Assembly: GCF_001598295.1 (NCBI RefSeq) | Contig: NZ_BCYR01000004.1 | Coordinates: 248,001-312,000 of the forward strand | Reading direction: 5' to 3' | DNA: 64,000 nt | DNA from: Klebsiella ornithinolytica NBRC 105727 = ATCC 31898 | Lineage (GTDB): Bacteria; Pseudomonadota; Gammaproteobacteria; Enterobacterales; Enterobacteriaceae | Notes under the pieces: generated by a model | Told to the model about the DNA's origin: nothing | Database searches by the model: none | What the model saw: the letters and a program-made list of their open reading frames with translations, nothing else | Program-made: the position numbers and the translations under genes | Part shown: one piece after another, positions 38,743 through 48,138 of the stretch | Numbering within the stretch: the stretch's first letter is position 1 | Layout of the letters: each line of letters opens with the position of its first letter

Positions 38743-39564
38743 TCAGGCGCAATGGTGTTGAATGAGCGCGATGCTCCGTTCCGTCTCGCGGCGGATATCC
38801 TCTTCGCTCCAGGATGCCAGCTCCGGCGCAAACGGTTCGAACGCATACACCCCCTGATAACCCCGGGCTTCAAGGTGTTTGATTTGCTCACCGGTTTGCA
38901 GCCGATCTTTTTCCGTCAGCATGATTCGTTCGTCGTCGGTCAGGTTTTCCCGTGGGCGGGCGTCTTCCACGCCGGAAAGGTGCACCAGCCCGATGTCAGC
39001 GATATCCACCTGGCTAAACTCGGCATCCGCCTGCGGATAGAGATGGTGGTGGAAGGTATCAATCAGTAGCTTAAACGGTACCTTCGCATCGCGGATGAGC
39101 GTCTGCGCCTGTGCCGCAGATCGCAGTGAGCTCTGCGGGAAACCCAGCGGTTCAACCAGGCCCCGCACGCCGTAAAACGAAAACAGCGGCGACAGATCGC
39201 GCAGCGCACTCAGGGTTTCGCTGGCCGGCACCTCGCTGCCATCGTTGAGCGGACACAGGACCAGCGATTTGGCGCCAATGGCTCTGGCCTCTTGCAACAA
39301 AGATTCGGCCAGGCCGCGAACCTGCTCCGTGCGGCGGTTAAATGGGTATACCGCATTGATGGTCAAAATCTCAATATGGTAGCGGTCGGCCAGCTCGCGC
39401 ACCTGCTGATGACTCAGATCGTCGGTCACTTTTCCTGTGGGCAAATCATTACGCAGCTCGACCTTATTCAGCCCAAGACTGTTCACCAGACGGAAAAAGG
39501 CCTCGATGCTCAGGGATGGGGCGATCTTGCGATTAAGACAGAAACGTTGCAGTGCGATAGCCAT
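38743..39564 (-). CDS. Sugar-phosphate isomerase/epimerase-like TIM barrel, IolI-like
   Basis: A 273-residue xylose-isomerase-like TIM barrel with metal-site candidates in LVEPLGFPQSS (Glu), LLIDTFHHH (Asp/His) and VYAFEPF (Glu). Local resemblance to B. subtilis inosose isomerase IolI (ILTINAVYPFNRR near residue 70) and its place beside divergent iolA suggest inosose isomerase or a related inositol-stereoisomer function. Function is inferred from fold and context. IolI, IolH and IolE all share this fold. Confidence 0.7.
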   Translation of the reverse strand: MAIALQRFCLNRKIAPSLSIEAFFRLVNSLGLNKVELRNDLPTGKVTDDLSHQQVRELADRYHIEILTINAVYPFNRRTEQVRGLAESLLQEARAIGAKSLVLCPLNDGSEVPASETLSALRDLSPLFSFYGVRGLVEPLGFPQSSLRSAAQAQTLIRDAKVPFKLLIDTFHHHLYPQADAEFSQVDIADIGLVHLSGVEDARPRENLTDDERIMLTEKDRLQTGEQIKHLEARGYQGVYAFEPFAPELASWSEEDIRRETERSIALIQHHCA

Positions 39565-39803
39565 GTGGCTCTCCTGAATGACGATAGATTGGGTTTATTC
39601 GATCGACTGTAAGTCAAAACATTTATTTCATAATTAGCAATGGATGAAATGGTGGATCTTTGAGCTGCTTCGCAAATAATCGTACTTTCCCGCTCTAAGT
39701 CACATCGGGTACAGATGGCGTCGCAGCTGAATCTTATCGGGGGCGCTTTCTTGACGAAACTCGCGCACCGCGGCCGGGAAATGCGACGGTCATCACCAAA
39801 ATA

Positions 39804-39841
39804 GAATTTCATTATACGCCAACATTGAAATATAAGTTTCA
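39804..39841. promoter_or_regulatory. IolR operator-like repeats upstream of iolA
   Basis: TGAAATATAAGTTTCA (39826-39841) is an inverted repeat, with GAATTTCATTATA at 39804-39816 as a second half-related copy. The same GAAAT...TTTC elements recur upstream of iolR, iolC and iolD. They lie in the 352-bp gap between divergent iolI-like and iolA, where I see nothing else recognisable. Confidence 0.5.
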
Positions 39842-39916
39842 TTTTACTACGGTTATAGCACAGCAAAATCGGAACGGGGCCGCAGCGTTGGCCTTCCCAC
39901 ATCATGAGGCGAGAAG

Positions 39917-41422
39917 ATGACGATCACAGGAAACTTTATTGGCGGGAAAACCGTCACCAGCAGCAGCAATGAAACGATGCCGGTGTATGACCCGGCGACG
40001 GGCAAGGTGGTGCGCGAAGTCACTTTGTCGACCGCTCAGGAAGTCTCTGATGCCATTCAGGTTGCCCGTGATGCGTTTGAAAGCTGGTCGCGCACCACGC
40101 CGCTACGCCGCGCCCGCGTCCTGTTCAACTTTAAAATGCTGCTTGAGCAACATGCTGAAGAACTGGCGGGAATCATCGTTAGCGAGCACGGTAAAGTCTG
40201 GTCGGACGCACTGGGCGAGCTGACACGTGGTCTGGAAGTGGTTGAATTTGCTTGCGGTATTCCACATCTGATTAAAGGTGAATACTCCTCTGATGTCGGC
40301 ACCGGCGTGGACAGCTATTCGCTGATGCAGCCGCTGGGTGTTGTGGCGGGGATTACGCCGTTTAACTTCCCGGCGATGGTGCCGATGTGGATGTTCCCGC
40401 TGGCGCTGGCCTGCGGCAACAGCTTCGTCCTCAAGCCACCGGCGCTGGCCCCGACGGCCGCGGTACGCCTGGCTGAACTGCTGAAGGAAGCAGGCCTGCC
40501 GGATGGCGTCTTTAACGTTGTGCACTGCAGCAACGACGATGCCGAGCAGCTGTATACCGATCCGCGTATTGCGGCGGTCAGCTTCGTGGGCTCTTCCGGT
40601 GTTGCCGAATATATCTACAAAACTGCCAGCGCCCACGGCAAACGCGTGCAGGCCTTTGGCGCAGCGAAAAACCACGCGATTGTGATGCCGGATGCGGATC
40701 TGGATGCCACGGTGAATGCGATTATGGGTGGGGCGTTTGGTTCTGCAGGCGAGCGCTGCATGGCGCTGCCGGTCGTGGTCGCGGTGGGCGATGAAACGGC
40801 GGATAAGCTGATTGCACGTCTGAAGCCGCTGGTGGAAGCGCTGAAAGTCGGGCCGGGATGTATGCGCGGCAAAGAAGAGAACGAAATGGGCCCGGTGGTT
40901 TCCGATACCCATCAGAAGAAAGTGCTGGGCTATATCGATAAAGGCGCCAGCGAAGGGGCGAAACTGGTCGTCGACGGGCGTAAGCTGCGCGTGTCAGGCT
41001 ATGATGACGGGTACTATGTCGGCGGTACGCTGTTCGACAACGTGACGCCGGATATGACCATCTGGCGGGAAGAGATTTTTGGACCGGTACTGGGTATTGT
41101 CCGCGTGGCGGACTATCACAGCGCGCTGGAGCTGGTGAACAGCCACGAATTTGGCAACGGCAGCGCCGTCTTTACCAGCAATGGACACACCGCCCGTGAA
41201 TTCGTGCATGATGTCCAGGCCGGGATGGTCGGGGTGAACGTGCCGGTTCCGGTACCGATGGCTTTCCACAGCTTCGGCGGCTGGAAGCGCTCGGTATTTG
41301 GCGCCCTCAACGTCCATGGTCCTGACGGCGTGCGCTTCTACACCCGCATGAAAACCGCCACCGTGCGTTGGCCGCAAGGGCAGCAAACCGTATCTGAATT
41401 CAGCATGCCGACCTTAGGTTAA
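39917..41422 (+). CDS. iolA: Methylmalonate-semialdehyde dehydrogenase (CoA-acylating)
   Basis: A 501-residue aldehyde dehydrogenase that turns malonate semialdehyde plus CoA into acetyl-CoA and CO2, the last step of myo-inositol breakdown. The NAD site FVGSSGVAEYI near residue 225 and catalytic Cys in GSAGERCMALP near 285 are present; the MMSDH subfamily is shown by ITPFNFPAMVPMWM. First gene of iolAB. Confidence 0.95.
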   Translation: MTITGNFIGGKTVTSSSNETMPVYDPATGKVVREVTLSTAQEVSDAIQVARDAFESWSRTTPLRRARVLFNFKMLLEQHAEELAGIIVSEHGKVWSDALGELTRGLEVVEFACGIPHLIKGEYSSDVGTGVDSYSLMQPLGVVAGITPFNFPAMVPMWMFPLALACGNSFVLKPPALAPTAAVRLAELLKEAGLPDGVFNVVHCSNDDAEQLYTDPRIAAVSFVGSSGVAEYIYKTASAHGKRVQAFGAAKNHAIVMPDADLDATVNAIMGGAFGSAGERCMALPVVVAVGDETADKLIARLKPLVEALKVGPGCMRGKEENEMGPVVSDTHQKKVLGYIDKGASEGAKLVVDGRKLRVSGYDDGYYVGGTLFDNVTPDMTIWREEIFGPVLGIVRVADYHSALELVNSHEFGNGSAVFTSNGHTAREFVHDVQAGMVGVNVPVPVPMAFHSFGGWKRSVFGALNVHGPDGVRFYTRMKTATVRWPQGQQTVSEFSMPTLG

Positions 41423-41440
41423 TCGGCGAAGGAGAACGCC

Positions 41441-42250
41441 ATGTCGTTACTGGCTAAATCACGAAAAGAGGGGCAGATCCAGCACATCACGCCGCAAAGC
41501 GCCGGCTGGCGCTATATCGGTTTTGATGTGTGGATGCTGAAAAAAGGGCAGAGCATTACGCTGGAAAGCGGCGAACGCGAGCTGTGTCTGGTGCTGGTTG
41601 CCGGGCTGGCGTCGGTCAAAACGACGAAGGCCGACTTCCCAGGGTTGGGACAGCGCATGTCGCCGTTTGAACGTACCCCGCCGTGGGCGGTGTACGTCCC
41701 GACGCAGGACAAGGTGGAAGTGACGGCGGATTCTGACCTTGAACTGGCGGTGTGCAGCGCGCCGGGTAAAGGTACGCTGCCGGCGCGGGTGATTCGTCCG
41801 CAGGATGTGGGCGTTGAGCATCGTGGCAAAGGGCGTAATCAGCGTCTGGTGCACAATATCCTGCCGGATAATGCGCAGGCCGACTGTCTGCTGGTGGTGG
41901 AGGTGTATACCGACGAAGGCGCCACCAGCTCCTGGCCGTCGCATAAACACGATACCGCGCAGCTGGGCAAAGAGACCCAGCTGGAAGAGACCTACTATCA
42001 CCGTTTCGATCCGCCGCAGGGCTTCGCACTCCAGCGAGTGTATACCGATGACCGCAGCCTGGATGCCTGCATGGCACCGTACAACCACGATGTGGTGATG
42101 GTGCCGCGCGGCTATCATCCGGTCGCGACGATTGCCGGGTATGACAGTTATTATCTGAACGTGATGGCCGGGCCGGAGCGCAAGTGGTTGTTTACCTGGG
42201 AAGAGGACCACGCGTGGATCAATAGTCCTGACTATCCTCGTCACGACTGA
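41441..42250 (+). CDS. iolB: 5-deoxy-glucuronate isomerase
   Basis: A 269-residue bicupin that isomerises 5-deoxy-D-glucuronate to 5-dehydro-2-deoxygluconate in inositol catabolism. Metal-binding residues appear in SSWPSHKHD (His) and ETYYHRF (Glu/His) near residues 165-185, and YNHDVVMVPRGYHPV near 220 is the second metal strand. 18 bp after iolA with AAGGAGAACG. A strong terminator follows. Confidence 0.95.
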   Translation: MSLLAKSRKEGQIQHITPQSAGWRYIGFDVWMLKKGQSITLESGERELCLVLVAGLASVKTTKADFPGLGQRMSPFERTPPWAVYVPTQDKVEVTADSDLELAVCSAPGKGTLPARVIRPQDVGVEHRGKGRNQRLVHNILPDNAQADCLLVVEVYTDEGATSSWPSHKHDTAQLGKETQLEETYYHRFDPPQGFALQRVYTDDRSLDACMAPYNHDVVMVPRGYHPVATIAGYDSYYLNVMAGPERKWLFTWEEDHAWINSPDYPRHD

Positions 42251-42265
42251 CGGATCGCAAGAGTT

Positions 42266-42301
42266 AAAAGGGCCGCTAAGTTTTGCTTAGCGGCCCTTTT
42301 T
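42266..42301 (+). terminator. iolAB terminator
   Basis: AAAAGGGCCGCTAAG-ttttg-CTTAGCGGCCCTTTTT is a 15-bp perfect stem ending in a T-tract. Confidence 0.93.
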
Positions 42302-42335
42302 GTCTTCTGTTGTTCCCCGGTGGCCTTCCGGAGGT

Positions 42336-42692
42336 ATTCCCCGGTGGCGCTGCGCTTACCGGGGCTACATCGGGAGAGGGGCGCCCGGATCAGGCGCAGG
42401 CGCGGTAATCCGGGAGGTTTCGCGACGGCGCCGGTGATATTCCCCGGTGGCGCTGCGCTTACCGGGGCTACATCGGGAGAGGGGCGCCTGGATCAGGCGC
42501 AGGCGCGGTAATCCGGGAGGTTTAGCGACGGCGCTGGTGATATTCCCCGGTGGCGCTGCGCTTACCGGGGCTACAATCGGGAGAGGGGCGCCCGGATCAG
42601 GTGCTGGTGCGGCAATCCGGGAGGTTTCGCGACGGCGCCGGTGATCTTCCCCGGTGGCGCTGCGCTTACCGGGGCTACATCGGGAGAGGGGG
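42336..42692. repeat. Tandem array of ~103-bp units built on REP-like palindromes
   Basis: Each unit starts with the palindrome CCCCGGTggcgctgcgcttACCGGGG (at 42339, 42442, 42545 and 42649), followed by GCTACATCGGGAGAGGGG and a conserved spacer ending near GATATT. Three full units and a partial fourth are present, with a few substitutions and a one-base insertion in unit 3. Open frames through it encode only repeat peptides and are not genes. It fills the gap between convergent iolB and iolR. Confidence 0.9.
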
Positions 42693-42697
42693 CAGGG

Positions 42698-43558
42698 TCA
42701 GGCGAGGTTCTGCTGGGTTTGCGGTTCTTTGCTGCTGTTCAGCGCCAGTGAAACGGCCAGCGTCTGGGCCAGGCACAGAGAGGCTACCTGGGAGCGGAAA
42801 CCGTCAACCTGCGCTTCACGTACTACAAAGCAGACATCGCTGAAGGCCGCGAGCGGACTGACCTGGCTGTCGGTTATTGCAATCTGTCGCGCTTTGCGCT
42901 GGGCGCCAAGTTCAACCAGCTCGACCACTTCACGCGCGTAGGGCGAGAAGCTCACGGCGACCACCACGTCTTTCGGCCCCACCAGGCTCAGCTGCTCGGT
43001 GAACATGCCGCCGAGACCATCGATCAGGAACGCTTTACGATCAAGATGACGCAGCGCATAGGTCAAATAGGAAGCGACGCTAAACGAGCGGCGCAGGCCA
43101 ATCACATAGATATTCTCCGCCTCCGCCAGCAGGCCGACCGCGCGCTCGAGATCATCGCCAGAGGTCTGCATCGCTAGCTGCTGCAGCGCCTGGGTATTCA
43201 CCATGGTGAACATATTGAGAATTTCCGTTGGCGTTTCCGGCGGCGACGTTTCATCGTTGGTCGTCTGGCGGAACAGGCGCGCGCGTTCGGTGTAGTTGGC
43301 GGTCTCTTCCATCAGATGCTGTCTGAACATCTGCTTCATTTCGTTAAAGCCGCTAAAACCGAACGCATTGGCGAAACGGATTAACGTCGATGGCGGGACA
43401 TCCGCCTGCTGGGCGATGGAAGCGACGGTATCGAAAGCGACGCTATTACTGTTATCCAGAATATAGCGTGCCACCTGTTTTAAGCGTTTGCTTAATGTGT
43501 CGTAGCGACGCCGGATTTCATCCTGCAGGATGGTCAGTTGGGTCGGATTATTGGCCAT
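42698..43558 (-). CDS. iolR: RpiR-family regulator of inositol catabolism IolR
   Basis: A 286-residue RpiR-type repressor with an N-terminal helix-turn-helix (VASIAQQADVPPSTLIRFA) and a SIS domain (VIGLRRSFSVASYLTYAL, AVSFSPYAREVVEL) that would bind a phosphorylated inositol intermediate. Enteric (Salmonella-type) IolR belongs to this family, unlike the DeoR-type protein of Bacillus. Start 43558 (MANNPTQLT) is chosen because the extension to 43624 crosses an operator-like repeat. Its stop is six bases beyond the tandem array. Confidence 0.9.
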   Translation of the reverse strand: MANNPTQLTILQDEIRRRYDTLSKRLKQVARYILDNSNSVAFDTVASIAQQADVPPSTLIRFANAFGFSGFNEMKQMFRQHLMEETANYTERARLFRQTTNDETSPPETPTEILNMFTMVNTQALQQLAMQTSGDDLERAVGLLAEAENIYVIGLRRSFSVASYLTYALRHLDRKAFLIDGLGGMFTEQLSLVGPKDVVVAVSFSPYAREVVELVELGAQRKARQIAITDSQVSPLAAFSDVCFVVREAQVDGFRSQVASLCLAQTLAVSLALNSSKEPQTQQNLA

Positions 43559-43603
43559 AGATTGCGCTCTGAGAAAATGAAAGGAATATAACTTCCAGTG
43601 TAC

Positions 43604-43654
43604 CAAATGAAGCGAATTTTTCATTTTTTGCGATGAAATACGCGATTCATTTCA
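43604..43654. promoter_or_regulatory. IolR operator-like repeats upstream of iolR
   Basis: AAATGAAGCGAATTTTTCATTTT and GATGAAATACGCGATTCATTTC are adjacent TGAA/TTCA inverted repeats in the 110-bp gap ahead of iolR, similar to those upstream of iolA and iolD, consistent with autoregulation. Confidence 0.45.
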
Positions 43655-43665
43655 CGAAGAAACAG

Positions 43666-43693
43666 AAAAAAAACCCGCACCGGGAGGTGCGGG
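43666..43693 (-). terminator. iolC terminator
   Basis: On the minus strand CCCGCACC-tccc-GGTGCGGG is followed by eight T residues, 16 bp past the iolC stop and upstream of iolR. Confidence 0.9.
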
Positions 43694-43708
43694 CGGGTTT
43701 TATCGCGG

Positions 43709-45622
43709 TTAACCGCGGGCTTCACGCCAGTAGTCGATGAGCCTCAGGTAGTTTTGTTTCACCTCGCCAATCAGCGCCTCATCGCTCAGTTCGCCCGCCA
43801 TCCAGCGTCGTGAAGGCTGACCAAAGATGGTACGTCCGACGGCGAAACCTTTGATGATCGGGTGGCCGGCGGCCTCGGCAAACCCGGCGCGCAGTCGATC
43901 TGACGGCGCATCGAGGCCCAGCAGCAGGATCCCGCGACACCAGGGATCTTCGCGTGCGATCAGACCCGCGATCTTCTCCCAGCTGGCGCTGGAGAGCGGC
44001 GGTAGCTTCCACCAGTCCGGCTGAATGCCAAGCTGGTAAAAATGTTCCAGCATCGTGCGGTAGTGGCGCTCGTCTTTATCCGGGCCATTTTCCGGGAGGA
44101 TCACCTCCAGCAGCAGCTCGTGTCCGGACTTGTTGCAGGCCTGCCAGACTTCCAGCAGCAGCGCATCCTGCTCAGCCCGCAGCGGTGCCGGATCTGCCGG
44201 GTGGTAGAAGACCAGGCATTTGACCACATGCTCCAGCGGCCAGTCGATCAGCTGGGAACCAATGTTGCCGTGTTCCAGACGCAGCGGGCGCGAACCCGGC
44301 AGCTCGATAGGGCGACCAATCCACCAGCCTTTACCGGTAATGGCATTCAGCGAGCTCTGACCGTAGGTGCCGTCAGCGAGAATACCGCTCCGCTGTTCCA
44401 GCCCCGCCTCTTTGGCGGCCGCTTCGGCGGCAGCCAGCAGCAGCAGCTTGAGTTGGGGAATAGAGGCCGGATCGCATCCGGTTTCATGGGCCAGATCCGC
44501 CAACTGTTTACGATGATCAAAAGCGAAAATGCACAGCTCCGGCCACTGCTGACGGCGGCTGGTGACGCGGTGTAAATGGTTTAATCGCGCGTCGATATCC
44601 GGACGCGGGACGGATTCCGCCCGCAGCAGATAATCATCCAGCTCGACTTTGGTCGGCATCGCCGGCGCGCAGCCGTGGCGTGAGACTACCAGCGCGCCGC
44701 AGGCATTGGCGTAGCGACACGCCTGCTCCCAGCCTTCATCATTCAGCCAGCCGCGCAGCAGACCGGACATAAAGGCATCGCCCGCGCCCAGCACGTTGAG
44801 TACGTCAACCCGCACGCCCTGCTGGAGCGGAATGCTGTCCCAGCTATCGGGAATGTCGCCTTCCAGCACCACGCAGCCCATCGGACCCCGTTTACAGACC
44901 AGCGTCGCTTTAGTCGCATGGCGGACATTTTTCAGCGCCGTCAGCGTATCGGTGCTGCCGCCGGCAATATGGAACTCCTCTTCTGTACCGACCACTAAAT
45001 CGAACAGATGGAGCACTTCCTGAAGCTGGCTGGTGACCGTACCGGATTCGATGAAACGCGTTTCACCGTCTCCCAGCGAGGTCAATCCCCATAGCACCGG
45101 ACGGTAATCGATATCCAGCGCGGTGCGCAGACCGTGACGGCGGGCGTACTCCAGCGCCTTCAGGACGGCCGCGCGGGTGCTGGCATGAGAGAGGTGCGTG
45201 CCCGTTACCGCCAGCGCACGGGAAGAGGCGATGTACTCTTCGTTAATATCCTCAGGCACCAGCGCCATATCGGCACAATTATCACGGTAAAAAATAAGCG
45301 GGAAGGTCTCCTGATCTTTAATGCCCAGCATCACCAGCGCGGTAAGACGCTGTTTATCCGTGATCAGGTATTCGGTGTCGACCCCGGCCCGAGCGAGCGT
45401 TTCGCGTAGAAAACGACCATTGTGCTCATCGCCGACGCGCGCCAGCATGGCTGATTTTAATCCCTGAATGGCGGTACCAAAGGCTACGTTGCCGGAAGAT
45501 CCGCCCAGATATTTAGAGAAACTGGCAACATCTTCTAGCCTTGCACCAATCTGCTGGGCATAGAGGTCGACAGCCACCCGGCCAATACAGATGACGTCGA
45601 GCCGCTTTACTGCTGCATTCAT
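43709..45622 (-). CDS. iolC: 5-dehydro-2-deoxygluconokinase IolC fused to a DUF2090 domain
   Basis: A 637-residue two-domain protein. Residues ~1-335 are a PfkB-family kinase (GGSSGNVAFG near residue 40 and the catalytic signature VLGAGDAFMSGLLRG near 285) that phosphorylates 5-dehydro-2-deoxygluconate. Residues ~345-637 are a DUF2090 domain, a class I aldolase-like TIM barrel (LCIFAFDHRKQL, GFAVGRTIFGQP), which may cleave the kinase product to malonate semialdehyde and dihydroxyacetone phosphate, the IolJ step. No separate iolJ is in the window. Start 45622 follows AAAAGGAAAACC; the ATG at 45685 is less likely. The fusion is known in proteobacterial iol loci. Confidence 0.9.
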   Translation of the reverse strand: MNAAVKRLDVICIGRVAVDLYAQQIGARLEDVASFSKYLGGSSGNVAFGTAIQGLKSAMLARVGDEHNGRFLRETLARAGVDTEYLITDKQRLTALVMLGIKDQETFPLIFYRDNCADMALVPEDINEEYIASSRALAVTGTHLSHASTRAAVLKALEYARRHGLRTALDIDYRPVLWGLTSLGDGETRFIESGTVTSQLQEVLHLFDLVVGTEEEFHIAGGSTDTLTALKNVRHATKATLVCKRGPMGCVVLEGDIPDSWDSIPLQQGVRVDVLNVLGAGDAFMSGLLRGWLNDEGWEQACRYANACGALVVSRHGCAPAMPTKVELDDYLLRAESVPRPDIDARLNHLHRVTSRRQQWPELCIFAFDHRKQLADLAHETGCDPASIPQLKLLLLAAAEAAAKEAGLEQRSGILADGTYGQSSLNAITGKGWWIGRPIELPGSRPLRLEHGNIGSQLIDWPLEHVVKCLVFYHPADPAPLRAEQDALLLEVWQACNKSGHELLLEVILPENGPDKDERHYRTMLEHFYQLGIQPDWWKLPPLSSASWEKIAGLIAREDPWCRGILLLGLDAPSDRLRAGFAEAAGHPIIKGFAVGRTIFGQPSRRWMAGELSDEALIGEVKQNYLRLIDYWREARG

Positions 45623-45721
45623 AGCTAGGTTTTCCTTTTGCATATCTGCTGTACGGAAGGGTCGGAATGCCGACAAGGTCTCCACACACAGCCTGAGGGT
45701 GAACGGTTATCCCTAGTTTGA

Positions 45722-45746
45722 GAAATAAATATTTCATTTGCAAATG
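45722..45746. promoter_or_regulatory. Overlapping palindromes upstream of iolC
   Basis: GAAATAAATATTTC (45722-45735) runs straight into the perfect 12-bp palindrome CATTTGCAAATG (45735-45746), about 100 bp upstream of iolC. The first matches the GAAAT...TTTC elements at other iol promoters and is a candidate IolR site. Confidence 0.5.
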
Positions 45747-46150
45747 AGATCGAAATTAAAAAACCAAAAGTGTGAGGGATCTACCACTCTGCCGCGCCAG
45801 GCCCCATTCTGCACAGGATCGAGGGCGCGGGTGACGCCTGGTGCGGCATGGTTCAGTAGGTGAGTGCTTTATGCATGATTTTAAAAGGGATAATTAAGCG
45901 GCGGCGCGCCTTGAACGGCCGATGGCGGGGTGACCGGGCTGGGTGAAACGGGTGAAACAGGGAGAGAGTTTGATCCCTCTCGCAAAATGAAATATTTTTT
46001 CTGTATTTCTATTTAATGAAAAAAATGTTTGCCTATAATCCAAAAGTATTCCAGTGGACGTTAACGATTTCCCGCGGCTGTGACAAGCGTGTAGCACGGG
46101 GAAAACGCGCTAACCCACACACAAATACTGAACAATAAGGATTGTGCAAG
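45747..46150. promoter_or_regulatory. iolC/iolD divergent control region with iolD promoter
   Basis: A 404-bp gap. TGAAATATTTTTTC (45988-46001) is another IolR-like element, and a perfect TATAAT at 46034-46039 gives a likely iolD -10 (its -35 is weak). The stretch 45940-45960 contains a tandem GGGTGAAAC repeat. Nothing in 45750-45930 is recognised. Confidence 0.5.
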
Positions 46151-48091
46151 ATGGGCAAACTGAGACTGACAATGGCGCAGGCGCTGGTGAAGTTCCTTGA
46201 TAACCAGTTTCTCGACGTCGATGGCGAAGAGCATAAATTCGTAAAAGGTATCTTCGCCATCTTTGGCCACGGCAACGTGCTGGGGCTGGGCCAGGCGCTG
46301 GAACAAGACAGCGGCGACATGCGGGTCTTCCAGGGGCGTAACGAACAAGGTATGGCGCACGTCGCCACCGGTTTTGCCCGCCAGTCTCTGCGCCGCCAGA
46401 TCATCGCCTGCACCTCTTCCGTCGGTCCGGGCGCGGCCAATATGATTACCGCCGCCGCGACGGCCACCGCCAACCGCATTCCTCTGCTGCTGCTGCCCGG
46501 CGATGTGTTTGCTACCCGTCAGCCGGACCCGGTGCTGCAGCAGGTTGAGCAGAGCTATGACCTGAGCATCAGCACCAACGACGCCTTCCGGGCCGTCAGC
46601 AAATACTGGGACCGCATTACGCGTCCGGAACAGCTGATGAGCGCCTGCATTAATGCGATGCGCGTCCTGACCGATCCGGCGGAAACCGGTGCCGTCACTC
46701 TCTGTCTGCCGCAGGATGTGCAGGGCGAAGCCTGGGATTACCCGGAGTCGTTCTTTGTGCGCCGCGTGCATCGTCTCGATCGCCGCCCGGCCAGCGCCGC
46801 CCAGCTGGCGGATGCGGTCGCGGCCATTAAGGCCAGCCGCAAGCCGCTGATTATATGCGGCGGCGGTGTGAAATATGCCGGTGCCGGGGAAGCGCTGTCC
46901 CGCTTCGCGGAACGCTACGGCATTCCGTTCGCAGAAACCCAGGCCGGGAAAGGGACGGTAGTCTCCTCCCATCCGCTGAACGTCGGCGGCGTCGGTGAAA
47001 CCGGCTGCCTGGCCGCCAACCTGCTGGCGAAAGAGGCCGATTTGGTTATCGGTATCGGCACCCGCTTTAGCGATTTCACCACCTCCTCAAAATGGCTGTT
47101 CCAGCACCCAGGCGTGCGTTTTCTGAATGTGAACGTCAGCAACTTCGATGCCTGGAAGCTTGACGGCATTCCGCTGCTGGCCGATGCCCGCGAAGCCCTG
47201 ACGTCACTGGACAGCGCGCTGGCCGGCGAAGGCTGGCAGGCGAGCTGGGGCGCGCAGATCGACAGCGTCCAGAGCCGCCAGCTGAAAGAGACCCAGCGCG
47301 TCTATCAGGCCGTCTGGCAGGAAAAGGCTTTTGTCCCGGAAGTCGATGATGCTCTCGATCGCGAGTCGGTGTATCGGGAATTTCGCCAGATAACCGACTC
47401 CACGCTGACCCAGAGTAGCGTGCTGGGCGTACTCAATGAAACGCTTCCGGCGGATGCGGTGATTGTGGCGGCGGCGGGCAGCTTGCCCGGGGATCTGCAG
47501 CGCGTCTGGCGTAACCGAGCACCCAACACTTATCACGTAGAGTACGGCTACTCCTGCATGGGCTATGAAGTGAATGCCGCGCTGGGCGTGAAGCTGGCGC
47601 AGCCGCAAACCGAAGTCTATTCCCTGGTCGGAGACGGCTCTTTCATGATGCTGCACTCTGAGCTGGTGACCTCGTTGCAGGAGCGGGCGAAGATCAACGT
47701 TGTACTGCTCGACAATATGGCCAACGGCTGCATCAACAACCTGCAGATTGGCCACGGTATGGGCAGCTTCGGCACCGAGTTTCGCTATCGCTCAGCGGAG
47801 AACGGGCAGCTGCAGGGCGGCCTGGTGCCGGTCGATTTCGCCACTATTGCGGCGGGCTACGGCTGCAAAACCTGGCGCGTCACTACCCTGAATGAGCTGC
47901 GTCAGGCGCTGGATGCCGCGCGTCGCGAGACGATCAGCACGCTGATTGATATTAAAGTGCTGCCGAAGACCATGGTGCATTCCTACGGCAGCTGGTGGAA
48001 CGTCGGCGTCGCCCAAACGGCCTTGTCAGAACGTATTCGCAAAGTTGCTGAAATGATTAATGAAAAACGCGCCGAAGCGCGGGATTACTAG
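46151..48091 (+). CDS. iolD: 3D-(3,5/4)-trihydroxycyclohexane-1,2-dione hydrolase
   Basis: A 646-residue thiamine-diphosphate enzyme that hydrolyses the ring of trihydroxycyclohexanedione to 5-deoxy-glucuronate. The N-terminal Pyr domain has the catalytic Glu in [10 protein letters not shown] near residue 65, and the C-terminal ThDP domain has [15 protein letters not shown] near 500. The ATG at 46151 follows AAGGATTGTGCAAG; the TTG nine bases upstream is unlikely. First gene of iolDGHE. Confidence 0.96.
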   Translation: MGKLRLTMAQALVKFLDNQFLDVDGEEHKFVKGIFAIFGHGNVLGLGQALEQDSGDMRVFQGRNEQGMAHVATGFARQSLRRQIIACTSSVGPGAANMITAAATATANRIPLLLLPGDVFATRQPDPVLQQVEQSYDLSISTNDAFRAVSKYWDRITRPEQLMSACINAMRVLTDPAETGAVTLCLPQDVQGEAWDYPESFFVRRVHRLDRRPASAAQLADAVAAIKASRKPLIICGGGVKYAGAGEALSRFAERYGIPFAETQAGKGTVVSSHPLNVGGVGETGCLAANLLAKEADLVIGIGTRFSDFTTSSKWLFQHPGVRFLNVNVSNFDAWKLDGIPLLADAREALTSLDSALAGEGWQASWGAQIDSVQSRQLKETQRVYQAVWQEKAFVPEVDDALDRESVYREFRQITDSTLTQSSVLGVLNETLPADAVIVAAAGSLPGDLQRVWRNRAPNTYHVEYGYSCMGYEVNAALGVKLAQPQTEVYSLVGDGSFMMLHSELVTSLQERAKINVVLLDNMANGCINNLQIGHGMGSFGTEFRYRSAENGQLQGGLVPVDFATIAAGYGCKTWRVTTLNELRQALDAARRETISTLIDIKVLPKTMVHSYGSWWNVGVAQTALSERIRKVAEMINEKRAEARDY

Positions 48092-48138
48092 AACAGAACG
48101 CTCACCTTGAACCCTACAGAATCACGGAGAAAACCACT

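Noticed and set aside
42336-42692. CRISPR array
   Set aside because: Units are ~103 bp with conserved spacers as well as conserved palindromes, and no cas genes are present; it is a REP-type tandem repeat.
42320-42941. Several short plus-strand frames with repeated Arg/Gly-rich peptides (MALRLPGLHRERG type)
   Set aside because: They are translations of the REP-containing tandem array and run into the antisense of iolR.
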